DNA of 64,000 bases from Bacteroidales bacterium. Lineage in GTDB: Bacteria; Bacteroidota; Bacteroidia; Bacteroidales; UBA932. The DNA lies in contig JAFUWY010000027.1 of NCBI GenBank assembly GCA_017477245.1, positions 1 to 64,000 of the forward strand, given 5' to 3'. Positions 15,937 to 24,065 of the stretch are shown in pieces. The translations under genes were made by a program, and so were the position numbers. Position 1 is the stretch's first letter. Each line of letters begins with the position of its first letter. The notes under the pieces are model-generated. The model saw nothing but the letters and a program-made list of their open reading frames with translations, ran no database searches and was not told the origin of the DNA.

Positions 15937-16512
15937 ATGACAGAACAAGAGAAATGCAATGCGGGGCTCCCCTACCGCTTCAGCGATCCGGAGATGGTCG
16001 CCCGGAAGACGGCGGCCATCCGGGAGTGCGAACGCTTCAACGCCATCGACGGGACCGACTATGCGGCCCAGTATGAGCAGCTTCAGCGGATGTTGGGATC
16101 CGTCGGGGAGCGGGTCTGGATCGCCAAGACCTTCAACTGTGACTGCGGGAAGAACATCCATATCGGCAGCGACTTCACCGGCAACCACAACCTCACCATC
16201 CTCGACATCCGCGAGGTCCGGATCGGAGACCACGTGATGATTGGGCCGCATACGCTCATCACGACCGTCAGCCATCCTTTGTCGGCAAAGGAAAGACGGG
16301 AGTATTATGCATGGGCCAAGCCCGTGACCATCTGCGACGACGTCTGGATCGGCGGCAACGTGACCATCCTTCCCGGAGTCACCATCGGAGAAGGCGCCGT
16401 GATCGGAGCCGGCGCCGTCGTGACGCAGGACATACCGGCCCGCAGCCTGGCGGTAGGCGCCCCTGCGCGCGTTGTCCGCACCCTCGAAGAAGAAACCCAG
16501 CAACCCAAATGA
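15937..16512 (+). CDS. maltose/galactoside-type sugar O-acetyltransferase
   Basis: 191 residues from MTEQEKCNAGLPYRFSDPEM. The N-terminal Mac domain is followed by a left-handed beta-helix of hexapeptide repeats (IHIGSDFTGN, IGDHVMIGPH, VWIGGNVTILPGVTIGEG). The catalytic His of the family is in TTVSHPLS. It acetylates a sugar hydroxyl using acetyl-CoA in the cytoplasm as a trimer (family knowledge). The natural sugar is unknown. A lipoprotein gene follows 7 bases downstream. Confidence 0.92.
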   Translation: MTEQEKCNAGLPYRFSDPEMVARKTAAIRECERFNAIDGTDYAAQYEQLQRMLGSVGERVWIAKTFNCDCGKNIHIGSDFTGNHNLTILDIREVRIGDHVMIGPHTLITTVSHPLSAKERREYYAWAKPVTICDDVWIGGNVTILPGVTIGEGAVIGAGAVVTQDIPARSLAVGAPARVVRTLEEETQQPK

Positions 16513-16519
16513 CAAGCCG

Positions 16520-17140
16520 ATGAGACGCATCCTGCCATTCCTTCTCCCCCTGCTCCTGCTGCTCGGCTGCCAGCCTTCGGCGACCGAGAAAGCCATTTCA
16601 CGGCAACTTCAGGAATTCCCCGAAACCCGTGTTCAGGACATCTACAAGAACTTCTGCCAGGACAATCTGGGGCCGGAGCACCTCATCCCCGATCCCGATT
16701 ATGCCCGGAACTATCTGAGTACCGAGTTGGCATCGTTCCGCGAAGACCTGGACAGCCTGCGTTACGAAGCGCCGGAGCGGATGTACTATCCCGTGGGTGA
16801 TGAGGGCAACTACGTGCGCGTCGGCCTCGCCGTGGTACTGAACGGCCTCGTGAGCGAGGAGACCCTCCTGGACGCCTTCGTCCGCAGCGCGAACGAGGGA
16901 CGCAAAGCCAGCCCGGATGCGTGGGTCGCCAAGTGGAACGGCATCGCCGGAATCCTCCGCCGGGATTTCAGTGACATTCCCGACGCCGAGCAGGATCTCC
17001 GGCGGCTCGACTCCCTCGTGAAGGCAGGCGACCTCATCATGCACCACAGCCCGGCTTTCGGAGCCGCCTACCATCCCCATTACCGGATCGTCGCGAAGGA
17101 TATCTTCGAATCCGAACTCAAACCCCTCATCGACCGCTGA
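16520..17140 (+). CDS. conserved lipoprotein of unknown function
   Basis: 206 residues from MRRILPFLLPLLLLLGC, a type II signal peptide with lipobox LLGC. The mature part is mostly helical; KNFCQDNLGPEHLIPDPDYA and HYRIVAKDIFESELKPLI are the most distinctive stretches and recall hypothetical lipoproteins of other Bacteroidales, but I know no function. It starts 7 bases after the sugar O-acetyltransferase and is probably co-transcribed. Confidence 0.8.
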   Translation: MRRILPFLLPLLLLLGCQPSATEKAISRQLQEFPETRVQDIYKNFCQDNLGPEHLIPDPDYARNYLSTELASFREDLDSLRYEAPERMYYPVGDEGNYVRVGLAVVLNGLVSEETLLDAFVRSANEGRKASPDAWVAKWNGIAGILRRDFSDIPDAEQDLRRLDSLVKAGDLIMHHSPAFGAAYHPHYRIVAKDIFESELKPLIDR

Positions 17141-17149
17141 GACTTTCTG

Positions 17150-17180
17150 TTGGTCGAGTCCGGGATTATCGTTAAATTTG
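17150..17180 (+). promoter_or_regulatory. promoter of the flavin reductase gene
   Basis: TTG (17150-17152) and TAAATTTG (17173-17180), 23 bases apart, 33 bases before the ATG at 17214. Confidence 0.7.
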
Positions 17181-17213
17181 TACTGCTGATAATCAATAGA
17201 AACACTGTATACC

Positions 17214-17783
17214 ATGAAATCCTTAGGAGCAAAACCTTATCTTTTCCCGATGCCGACCTATATGATCGGTACGTACAACGAAGACAACAGCGTGGACGTG
17301 ATGATGATGGCCTGGGGCGGGATTGTCGACACCAAGATGGTAGCCCTGAACCTCGAAGCCTCCCACAAGACGGTGAAGAACCTGCGCGATCACATGGCTT
17401 TCACCCTGTCCATCCCCGGGACGGATACCCTCAAGGAGTCCGATTACCTGGGCACAGCCAGCGGCAACAAGTATCCGGACAAGTTCGCTGTGAGCGGCCT
17501 GCATGCCGTCGGGAGCGAGAACGTCGACGCCCCGGTAGTCACCGAGTACCCCGTCACGCTCGAGTGCAAGGTCGTGGAATTCCAGGACCAGCCTTACGGC
17601 CTCCGCGTCCTGGGCGAGATCGTCAATGTCCTGGCAGACGAGAAGGTCCTCGACGAGAAGGGAAAGATCGATGCCGGCAAGCTGAACGCCTTCGCCTTCG
17701 ACCAGATGCGGAACGATTATTACGCCATCGGCGAGAAGATCGGGACGGCCTGGCATGAAGGTCTGCCCCTGATGAAGAAATAG
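17214..17783 (+). CDS. flavin reductase family (FMN-binding split barrel) protein
   Basis: 189 residues. YMIGTYNEDNSVDVMMMAWG, LNLEASHKTVKNLRDH and DYLGTASGNKYPDKF match the flavin-reductase-like FMN-binding family, which reduces flavins or uses FMN for redox of small substrates in the cytoplasm. A nitroreductase-type gene follows 26 bases downstream, so the two form a small redox operon. Confidence 0.87.
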   Translation: MKSLGAKPYLFPMPTYMIGTYNEDNSVDVMMMAWGGIVDTKMVALNLEASHKTVKNLRDHMAFTLSIPGTDTLKESDYLGTASGNKYPDKFAVSGLHAVGSENVDAPVVTEYPVTLECKVVEFQDQPYGLRVLGEIVNVLADEKVLDEKGKIDAGKLNAFAFDQMRNDYYAIGEKIGTAWHEGLPLMKK

Positions 17784-17809
17784 TTTCCCCTGATCTTCGG
17801 ACGACCGAT

Positions 17810-18499
17810 ATGACACTGCTTGAAGCGATGCAGGCACGGCACTCCGTGCGGAAATACAAGGACGCGCCCATCCCGGAGGATCTCCTTACGACCCTGCGGG
17901 ACAGGATCCGCGAAATCAATGCCAAGGCCGGGCTTCACATCCAGCTCGTGACCGGCGAACCCAAGGCCTTCAGCGGCCTGATGGCCTACGGTTCCTTCTC
18001 CGGCGTGAAGAACTACCTCGTGATGGCCGGCAAGAAGGGAGAGGACCTGGACGAGAAGATCGGATACTACGGCGAGCAGCTGGTCCTGCTGGCCCAGACC
18101 CTGGGATTGAATTCCTGCTGGGCCGGACTCAGCTACAGCAAGATTCCCGGGACCTATGAACTGGCCGAAGGGGAGAAGATCGGCTGCTACATCGCCCTGG
18201 GCTACGGCGAGACACAGGGGAAGCCTCACAAGGTGAAAGACATCACAGAGATCAGCAACGCCAGCGACGCCACCCCGAAATGGTTCAACAAGGGCGCCGA
18301 GGCGGCCGTCCTGGCTCCCACAGCCGTCAACCAGCAGAAGTTTTATCTGGAGTACCTGGGCTTCCGGGACTACAGCAAGATCCCCAAGGTGGAGGCCAAG
18401 CCTCTCTTCTCGATGGTCGGCTACAGCAAGATGGACCTCGGCATCGTCAAGTACCACTTCGAGCTCGGCGCCGGGAAGGAGAACTTCGAGTGGGCCTAG
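17810..18499 (+). CDS. nitroreductase-fold protein (putative TM nitroreductase type)
   Basis: 229 residues. LEAMQARHSVRKYKDAPIPE is the FMN-phosphate-binding start of nitroreductases. GYYGEQLVLLAQTLGLNSCW and the duplicated C-terminal region (WFNKGAEAAVLAPTAVNQQK) match the PF14512 subfamily in which two half-domains are fused. The expected chemistry is FMN-dependent reduction using NAD(P)H. It is in tandem with the flavin reductase. Confidence 0.87.
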   Translation: MTLLEAMQARHSVRKYKDAPIPEDLLTTLRDRIREINAKAGLHIQLVTGEPKAFSGLMAYGSFSGVKNYLVMAGKKGEDLDEKIGYYGEQLVLLAQTLGLNSCWAGLSYSKIPGTYELAEGEKIGCYIALGYGETQGKPHKVKDITEISNASDATPKWFNKGAEAAVLAPTAVNQQKFYLEYLGFRDYSKIPKVEAKPLFSMVGYSKMDLGIVKYHFELGAGKENFEWA

Positions 18500-18514
18500 T
18501 CCTGGAGTTGGAAT

Positions 18515-18892
18515 TCAGAGGATGATGCGCGAAGGGAAAAGCTGGACTTCGTAGATCATCCGCTGGAAGTCGACGCCGAATGCGTGCCGATGATCCGCCG
18601 ATGCCGTGCTGGCGACAGGACGGAAGGATAGCGTGTGAGCATCGGCGGAGCCGGGAAATGCATCCGGTCCGTGACTTCCGTGAGGGTCAGGGCCGGATTA
18701 TTCAACAGCAGCAGGATCTCATGGACGGCATAATACTCTATCCAGTGCAGGGCGCTCTTGCCGGTGATCTTCTGGCAGATGGCCGATTCGATGATCTCCC
18801 ATTCGTCGGCCTCCAGATGGAAGACCGGATGGGTCTTGATATACACATAACCCTTGGTCGCCCAGGGTATTGAATATCAAAAAATCTTCCAT
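18515..18892 (-). pseudogene. AraC-family regulator, deleted and frameshifted
   Basis: MEDFLIFNTLGDQGLCV begins in one frame, VYIKTHPVFHLEADEWEIIE continues in another, and HEILLLLNNPALTLTEVTD with HFPAPPMLTRY gives the first HTH of an AraC domain. The second HTH is missing, and a third frame ends EVQLFPSRIIL at 18515. At least two frame changes and loss of most of the sensory domain show decay. Confidence 0.65.
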
Positions 18893-18923
18893 ATCCACGA
18901 AAGTACGCAAGGTTTATCGCTTA

Positions 18924-19175
18924 TCAAAATTCCTTGCATTCCCGGGTCATGACGCCGGTGAACTGAGCCACGTGGAAGCGCTGCATGAACGCATCGCACT
19001 TGCACAGGAACAGGTAGAAGATATTCAGGCCGCAGCCGCTGAGGCCCTCGCAATGGGCGATGATGTCCCGCACTCCGCGCTGATAGTCAGCGATCTGATC
19101 AGCTGAAGCCGTCGCGGGGTATTTGTTGATATTCCTTCTGATCTGGCAGTCCTTGCAATATCCGTTGATGACCAT
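18924..19175 (-). CDS. small CxxC protein of unknown function
   Basis: 83 residues from MVINGYCKDCQIRRNINKYP. A CxxC pair opens the protein, and further cysteines occur in HCEGLSGCG, LCKCD and REC near the C-terminus. The beginning faintly recalls the N-terminal CxxC of DUF89-type phosphatases, which would make this a truncated piece, but the match is too weak to call. A near-consensus -7 box (TACCTTCG) lies about 25 bases upstream. It could equally be a remnant. Confidence 0.4.
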   Translation of the reverse strand: MVINGYCKDCQIRRNINKYPATASADQIADYQRGVRDIIAHCEGLSGCGLNIFYLFLCKCDAFMQRFHVAQFTGVMTRECKEF

Positions 19176-19267
19176 GGGTTCCGTTTTCCTTTTTTTCGAT
19201 TCCCGAAGGTAGCGATTTTCGGCCGGTGCACCAGCATGTTTCGCTGGAAAATGCGTAAATTTGAGCC

Positions 19268-19735
19268 ATGGAATACCTGTCAAAGCAACGATACGACGAA
19301 CTCTCAGCTGAGTTGAAGCATTTGATCGGCGAAGTCTATCCCAAAGTGACGGAAGACCTCGCGGAAGCCAGCGCCCAGGGAGACCGGAGCGACAATGCGG
19401 GATACCGTGAGGCCCGGCGGATCCAGGCGAAGACCATCAGCCGGATCCGCTTCCTGCAAAAGGTGCTGGAGCACTCGCGCGTGATAGACACCGACGCCCT
19501 CCCCAAAGACAAGGTATCCCTCCTGAGCCGGGTCGTATTCACGAACCTCGCGACAAATGTCCGCAGGGAATTCAAGATCGTCAGCCCCCACGAGATGGAC
19601 ATCGCGGCCGGCAAGATCTCGTTGAAATCCCCGATCGGTGCCGCCCTGATGGGCAAGAAGGTCGGCGAGATCGCCGAGGCTCAGGTCCCCTCCGGGACCC
19701 TGCGCCTGAGAATCGAAAGCATCACGTTCGACTGA
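19268..19735 (+). CDS. GreA/GreB-family transcription elongation factor
   Basis: 155 residues. An N-terminal coiled-coil ends in the acidic tip AQGDRSDNAGY, which reaches into the RNA polymerase secondary channel to stimulate cleavage of backtracked RNA. The C-terminal FKBP-like domain includes ISLKSPIGAALMGKKVGE. Promoter box TAAATTTG (19256-19263) is only 4 bases before the ATG, so the transcript is probably leaderless. The 3' end overlaps the convergent GNAT-hydrolase gene by 14 bases. Confidence 0.9.
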   Translation: MEYLSKQRYDELSAELKHLIGEVYPKVTEDLAEASAQGDRSDNAGYREARRIQAKTISRIRFLQKVLEHSRVIDTDALPKDKVSLLSRVVFTNLATNVRREFKIVSPHEMDIAAGKISLKSPIGAALMGKKVGEIAEAQVPSGTLRLRIESITFD

Positions 19736-20930
19736 TCTCCCCGGATGACGGCGACAAGAAGCGTATCACGGCTTCATTGAACGCTCCGGGATGCCTATTG
19801 GCCACGAAGTGATCACCTTCCAGGATGACGAGCTGGGCGCCGGGGATAGACCGGGCGATCAGGCGGGTATGCGCCTCCTTGATCATATCCCTGGTGCCTG
19901 CGATCACCAGGGTCGGAGCCTGGATCCGCGACAACTCTTCCGGCCGCACATTGGGATCGTTGACCATCAGTCCCAGCATCTCGGCATTCCTCCTGGCCTC
20001 GGGACTTCTCCGCGCAAAAAGCTTTGCGATCCGGTAGCCTATCTCGATCGGGATCTGAACGCTGCGCTTCACGCCCGACGCATCGAGGTTGGCCCCGTTG
20101 AGAATCAGTTTCCCGACTCGTTCGGGATGGGCCAACGCAAACACCATGGCAATGTTCCCACCGTCGGAGAAGCCCAGCAGATGTGCTTTCTGAATACCGC
20201 GCCTATCCATAAACGCCAGCAGGTCATCCGCGAACTGCCGGATGCTGAACGGAGCGTCGCCGCGAGGACTCTTCCCGTGCCCCCGCGTATCCAAGGCGAT
20301 CACCCGGAAGTGCGCCGCCAGTGGCTTCATCTGATGCTCAAAGTAGTTGAGATCCTCCCCGTTGCCGTGCAGCAGAATCAGCGGGAATCCGTTGCCCGCT
20401 TCGATATAGTGATGCGTAAACGCAGGCTCGGACGGGTCTTTGCGATACATTTTCACATCCCGCGCCATGCCGCTTTTAATCACTTTTCCCGCAATTGTTC
20501 CTTCCTGTCGGAAGCCATTTTTCTCCAGCACCCGCCCGGACGCCACATTCTCCGGGAACACCTGGCCGACAATCCTGTCAAGTGCCAGTTCCCGGAAGGC
20601 GATCCCGCAGACCTGCCTTACCGCCTCCGTACCGATCCCCTGCGTCCAAAATGGCGTCAGTATCATATAGCCGATTTCCCCGACGGCCTTGTCAACTTCG
20701 GCCTTCCGCTCGACGGAGATGCTGCCGACAAGGTCGCCGTCGGCCCAAATGGACCGCCAAATGCCCTCCTTCCCGTCATTCTCCGCAACCATCCCGAGCC
20801 ACCAGTCCGCATCGGCCTCCGTATAAGGATACGGCATCCGGTCAGACAGGAAAGTCCTGTCCACGGCATTGCATAGCGCCATCAGCGCCGGCTTGTCTGA
20901 TGTGCTCCAGGTATGAAGGGTGATCGTCAT
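19722..20930 (-). CDS. fusion of a GNAT acetyltransferase with an alpha/beta-hydrolase
   Basis: 402 residues. Residues 1 to about 165 are a RimJ/RimL-type GNAT domain (GYMILTPFWTQGIGTEAV as acetyl-CoA loop, NVASGRVLEKNGF). Residues about 172-395 are an alpha/beta-hydrolase with LILLHGNGED, the nucleophile elbow GFSDGG, VIAGTRDM (Asp) and GDHFVANRHP (His). Both active sites appear complete. One protein that adds and removes acyl groups, or acts on two steps of one pathway, is possible but unproven. It starts 15 bases after the tannase stop and is probably in that operon. Confidence 0.85.
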   Translation of the reverse strand: MTITLHTWSTSDKPALMALCNAVDRTFLSDRMPYPYTEADADWWLGMVAENDGKEGIWRSIWADGDLVGSISVERKAEVDKAVGEIGYMILTPFWTQGIGTEAVRQVCGIAFRELALDRIVGQVFPENVASGRVLEKNGFRQEGTIAGKVIKSGMARDVKMYRKDPSEPAFTHHYIEAGNGFPLILLHGNGEDLNYFEHQMKPLAAHFRVIALDTRGHGKSPRGDAPFSIRQFADDLLAFMDRRGIQKAHLLGFSDGGNIAMVFALAHPERVGKLILNGANLDASGVKRSVQIPIEIGYRIAKLFARRSPEARRNAEMLGLMVNDPNVRPEELSRIQAPTLVIAGTRDMIKEAHTRLIARSIPGAQLVILEGDHFVANRHPGAFNEAVIRFLSPSSGEISRT

Positions 20931-20945
20931 CGGTGTTCAGACTGA

Positions 20946-22481
20946 CTAATTGGAATTCCGGTTCGTTATCTGTCTGATCCAGTCAAAAACCTCATCCAAG
21001 GCATAGTCTCCGCTATGGGGGCGGTTCCAGGCCAGGAGGAAATCAACGTCCAGACCGGCGTTCTCCAGTTTGGTAGCGAAAGCGACCGGCACTGGGAAAG
21101 ACGTGTCGCGGTCACGTGAACCGTGACGAACATACCAATGCGGCGCATTGGTTGCCTTGGGATTGCCCACGAAATTCATCGGATTCATCAAGAAAACATT
21201 ATGCTTGATGTCATCGCCGAGTGATACGCCGTTGACGGCGGCACTGTATTCCGTAAAGTTCACGGATGAGCCTTTCGCATCGCCAAACTCCTCGTTCTCG
21301 CCGGAAGCTCGGCTGTCCAGGACCCCCTTTGAATCGAAGGACGGAACACCCTTCAGAGGTTGCGTGCTGACGACATAGTTCAGATATGTAGGCATGTCCA
21401 GGTCCGTGATATATTCACCCACACGTCCGCCACCCATACGCATCATCGGCATATTGCCTCCTTGTCCGACAGGGCGGTTCCCCTGATTGAAGGACGACGG
21501 CATTCCGTCCGGACGGCCACCTCCAGGCATTCCACCGTTAACTGGAGCGGCAAAACGTCCCATGGTCTCATTGTTGAACTTGAAGCCCAGGTCTACTGAG
21601 ATATCCGCTCCCGCATTCTTGGCCTTCTGGGCCGATGCGATGAGCAACTCCTTGATATAATTCAGGAAGTTATCTCCAGTGAGCGGAGTGCCATCGGCCT
21701 TATGCAGATTCAAACCGGCCAGGTAAGCCGGAAACTGGGCGGCGAGTTCGGCCGATACCTTCTGCTGCTCCTCGCTTCCGGCCATACGGCTGTCGGTGTC
21801 CTTGAACAGCCACTCATAAGCCATATCGGCGTGCTCCAGGTCGATGATGGGGCAGAAGCAGACGGATGCGAAGACATCGTCCCGTTCCTTCGCCGCTCCC
21901 ATCGCATCCAGCAGCGGTTCATAATCAGGATAATTGCCCGTAGCACCCATCAGGGCAGACATCGCGCCGCCGGCGCTGGTGCCGTCGGTAATGATCCGCT
22001 CCGCATCGCCAGGCATCTGCCTGTCGAAATGACGCAGGTAGCGGATCGCCGCCTTGAGGTCCAGGATGGCTGCCGGAGCCCGTCCGGTCCAGGTCTCCCC
22101 CACCTTGGAGTTACGGCCGCGGCTGCCGGGGATTGCCACGACATACCCTTCGGCCAGCGCTCGCCCGGAAGCATCGCCAGCCTGCGGTGCGGCGGCCTCC
22201 GACGCCATGTATCCGCCGACATAAGTGCGCAGGAAAATGGGGGTCTTCTGGGTGGCCCCTTCCGGTACATAGACATTCATATACTGGTACGTCGGATCCT
22301 CTACGTTCGTCACAAAATACAATTTCTCGTAGGCCGTATAATTCACGGTTTTCCCGGTAGGGAGTTCGATGCTGCCTGCCTTTCCGGAAGAGGGGTCAAA
22401 GACGAGCCCGTCTGCAGGGACGGAGGCGCTGCAGGCAGCGGTAAGGATCAGGGAGAAGAATGGGATGACTACCTTAATCAT
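20946..22481 (-). CDS. subtype-B tannase-like esterase lipoprotein
   Basis: 511 residues. A lipoprotein signal peptide ends at the lipobox LTAAC (Cys17). IPGSRGRNSKVGETWTGRAP, the nucleophile motif DGTSAGGAMSALMGATGNYP (Ser169) and the late His489 in NRPHSGDYALDEVF match the tannase family of lactobacilli; the acid residue is probably in SRDRDTSF. Relatives cleave galloyl esters of plant tannins. A Gly/Pro/Met-rich insertion (about residues 315-360) interrupts the fold. It is surface- or periplasm-anchored. It has its own -7 box TATATTTG (22515-22508), beside the stop of an MFS gene. Confidence 0.82.
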   Translation of the reverse strand: MIKVVIPFFSLILTAACSASVPADGLVFDPSSGKAGSIELPTGKTVNYTAYEKLYFVTNVEDPTYQYMNVYVPEGATQKTPIFLRTYVGGYMASEAAAPQAGDASGRALAEGYVVAIPGSRGRNSKVGETWTGRAPAAILDLKAAIRYLRHFDRQMPGDAERIITDGTSAGGAMSALMGATGNYPDYEPLLDAMGAAKERDDVFASVCFCPIIDLEHADMAYEWLFKDTDSRMAGSEEQQKVSAELAAQFPAYLAGLNLHKADGTPLTGDNFLNYIKELLIASAQKAKNAGADISVDLGFKFNNETMGRFAAPVNGGMPGGGRPDGMPSSFNQGNRPVGQGGNMPMMRMGGGRVGEYITDLDMPTYLNYVVSTQPLKGVPSFDSKGVLDSRASGENEEFGDAKGSSVNFTEYSAAVNGVSLGDDIKHNVFLMNPMNFVGNPKATNAPHWYVRHGSRDRDTSFPVPVAFATKLENAGLDVDFLLAWNRPHSGDYALDEVFDWIRQITNRNSN

Positions 22482-22523
22482 GGGTTGAACATTGAAGTTA
22501 TTCCTTACAAATATACGAAATAA

Positions 22524-23648
22524 TCACTTCGGAAGCATCTGTTTTTTACGGGTAAGGACGGCCTGCAACAGATACAGGACGGCAATCCCCAAGCCCACGA
22601 AATAGGGTGAGATCCCTGTGGCGGAGGCAATCGGCGACACGATCAGCGGCGACAGGAACTGCCCCAGATAAAGAGCTGCGGACAGCAGCGGCATTACCGT
22701 CGTAGCGGCTTCCTTGCCTGCTTTTACACTACCGATGGTATTGAGGTACGGGACACCGATTCCGTTTGCGACACCGATGAAGGCCGATCCAAGCAAGAGC
22801 CAGACAAGGCCGCTCCCGGTTGCCAGGCACAGATAACCGGCGGCAAATCCCAGCGGCGCGACGTACTTCATCTGCGCGGCAAAACGCTTCATCAGGAATC
22901 CGAAGCAAAGACCGACCAGAAAAGCGACCACGTCCAGTCCCACCATCGTTAGCGTTACGCCCATTTCGGAAAGGGTTCCGGAGGCCGTCAGGGCAAAGTT
23001 GGTCGGATAGATGAAGAAGAGGACCATCACCAGGAACATGCCCACCACGGACGGATGGAAGCGCTTGAGCAATGACAGCGATACTCCCCCGCGCCCGGAC
23101 AGCCGCTCATTGGGCAGGAACAGAGCCACAAGGATAACGGCGATAAGCCCCAGCAGATAAACCAGGAAGGCATAGTTCCAGCTGATGCCGGCCAGCATCC
23201 CGGCCAGGAAAGTAGCGACGACGCCACCCATCTGGTTCATGGCGGCCGAAAGGCCCATCAGGCCCGCCTGTTCTTCCGGCGGGAAGTAATAGGCCAGGAG
23301 TCCGGTCGAGAGCGGCATGATCATCCCGACGCTCACGCCCATCAGGGCACGGAATACCAGCAGCACCCGGATATCATCGACAAAGAAAGCCCCAGCCCCG
23401 GAAAGCACATATAAGGCAAGTCCCGTCAGCGCCAAGGTACGGGTTTTCATCAGTCGGCATAGCCAGGGAAATACCAGGTTCGTGAGGATGATAAACAGTG
23501 CCGGAAGGCTGACGATGAGTTGGATGAGCAGTGGATTCCTGCCAGCAAAATGGGCGCTTATGACGCCCAGTGCCGGGGCGATGGCGGCACCCGCCATGAC
23601 GGTGAGCAAACTGATGGAGAGAATGGTATACAGCAATCTCTTTTTCAT
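22524..23648 (-). CDS. MFS transporter
   Basis: 374 residues with about 12 hydrophobic segments. The motif-A-like loop after TM2 is PWLCRLMKTRTLALTG, and FRALMGVSVGMIMPLSTGLL resembles drug-exporter or sugar-efflux MFS proteins. It would move a small solute across the inner membrane in exchange for or with protons. It precedes the tannase gene on the same strand, so export of phenolic products is conceivable (inference). Its 5' leader has two hairpins and starts from the -7 box TACCTTTG (23726-23719). Confidence 0.87.
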   Translation of the reverse strand: MKKRLLYTILSISLLTVMAGAAIAPALGVISAHFAGRNPLLIQLIVSLPALFIILTNLVFPWLCRLMKTRTLALTGLALYVLSGAGAFFVDDIRVLLVFRALMGVSVGMIMPLSTGLLAYYFPPEEQAGLMGLSAAMNQMGGVVATFLAGMLAGISWNYAFLVYLLGLIAVILVALFLPNERLSGRGGVSLSLLKRFHPSVVGMFLVMVLFFIYPTNFALTASGTLSEMGVTLTMVGLDVVAFLVGLCFGFLMKRFAAQMKYVAPLGFAAGYLCLATGSGLVWLLLGSAFIGVANGIGVPYLNTIGSVKAGKEAATTVMPLLSAALYLGQFLSPLIVSPIASATGISPYFVGLGIAVLYLLQAVLTRKKQMLPK

Positions 23649-23678
23649 AAAAACAAAAATTAAAAAACAGTGGAGATT

Positions 23679-23726
23679 GCAGCTCTACCAAGCTGCGAAA
23701 AGAGCCTTTTCGCGGGTGCAAAGGTA
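23679..23726 (-). promoter_or_regulatory. promoter box and structured leader of the MFS gene
   Basis: The -7 box TACCTTTG is at 23726-23719. The leader can form a perfect 8-bp hairpin (23695-23702 with 23706-23713, GCGAAAAG stem) or, alternatively, a 6-bp hairpin (23679-23684 with 23691-23696, GCAGCT stem) that shares two bases with the first. The second hairpin looks like a tRNA D-arm (AGCTTGGTAGAGCT). The mutually exclusive stems could form a switch, but no attenuator peptide is evident. Confidence 0.5.
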
Positions 23727-23827
23727 GCATTTTTTTTGAAAAACGAGAGCCATCGACATTCAATGCCAATACCCCGACAATCCGTCACTGGACCGCCGGG
23801 GTGTAATCATTTCGATATACAGGGAAT

Positions 23828-24040
23828 TTACTCGTCCTTCTTGGGAATCTTGGCCCCAAGGATATAAAACAAAATCATAAGGGATGCCACAACAATGTTG
23901 CCTGCGAAAAGAAGAAAAGCATCTGTCCACGAGTCCAATTTGCCGAACATCCAATAGAATAACGGGCTGAAAAAAGCGAATCCAAGAGAGACAGGTAATA
24001 CCGCCTATAACACTCTTTTTTGTTCTTTATCCAGTTTCAT
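23828..24040 (-). pseudogene. small two-span membrane protein interrupted by one in-frame TAG
   Basis: From the ATG at 24040 the frame reads MKLDKEQKRVL, then TAG (24007-24005), then continues open as AVLPVSLGFAFFSPLFYWMF to a TAA at 23828. The total is 71 codons with two hydrophobic segments and a basic-acidic tail ending KIPKKDE. Everything before and after the stop is in one frame, so a single nonsense change in an otherwise intact gene is the simplest reading. The family is unknown. A 16-bp palindrome (24054-24069) lies just upstream. Confidence 0.6.
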
Positions 24041-24065
24041 AGTAATTGAGACGCTAAATTCGAAT

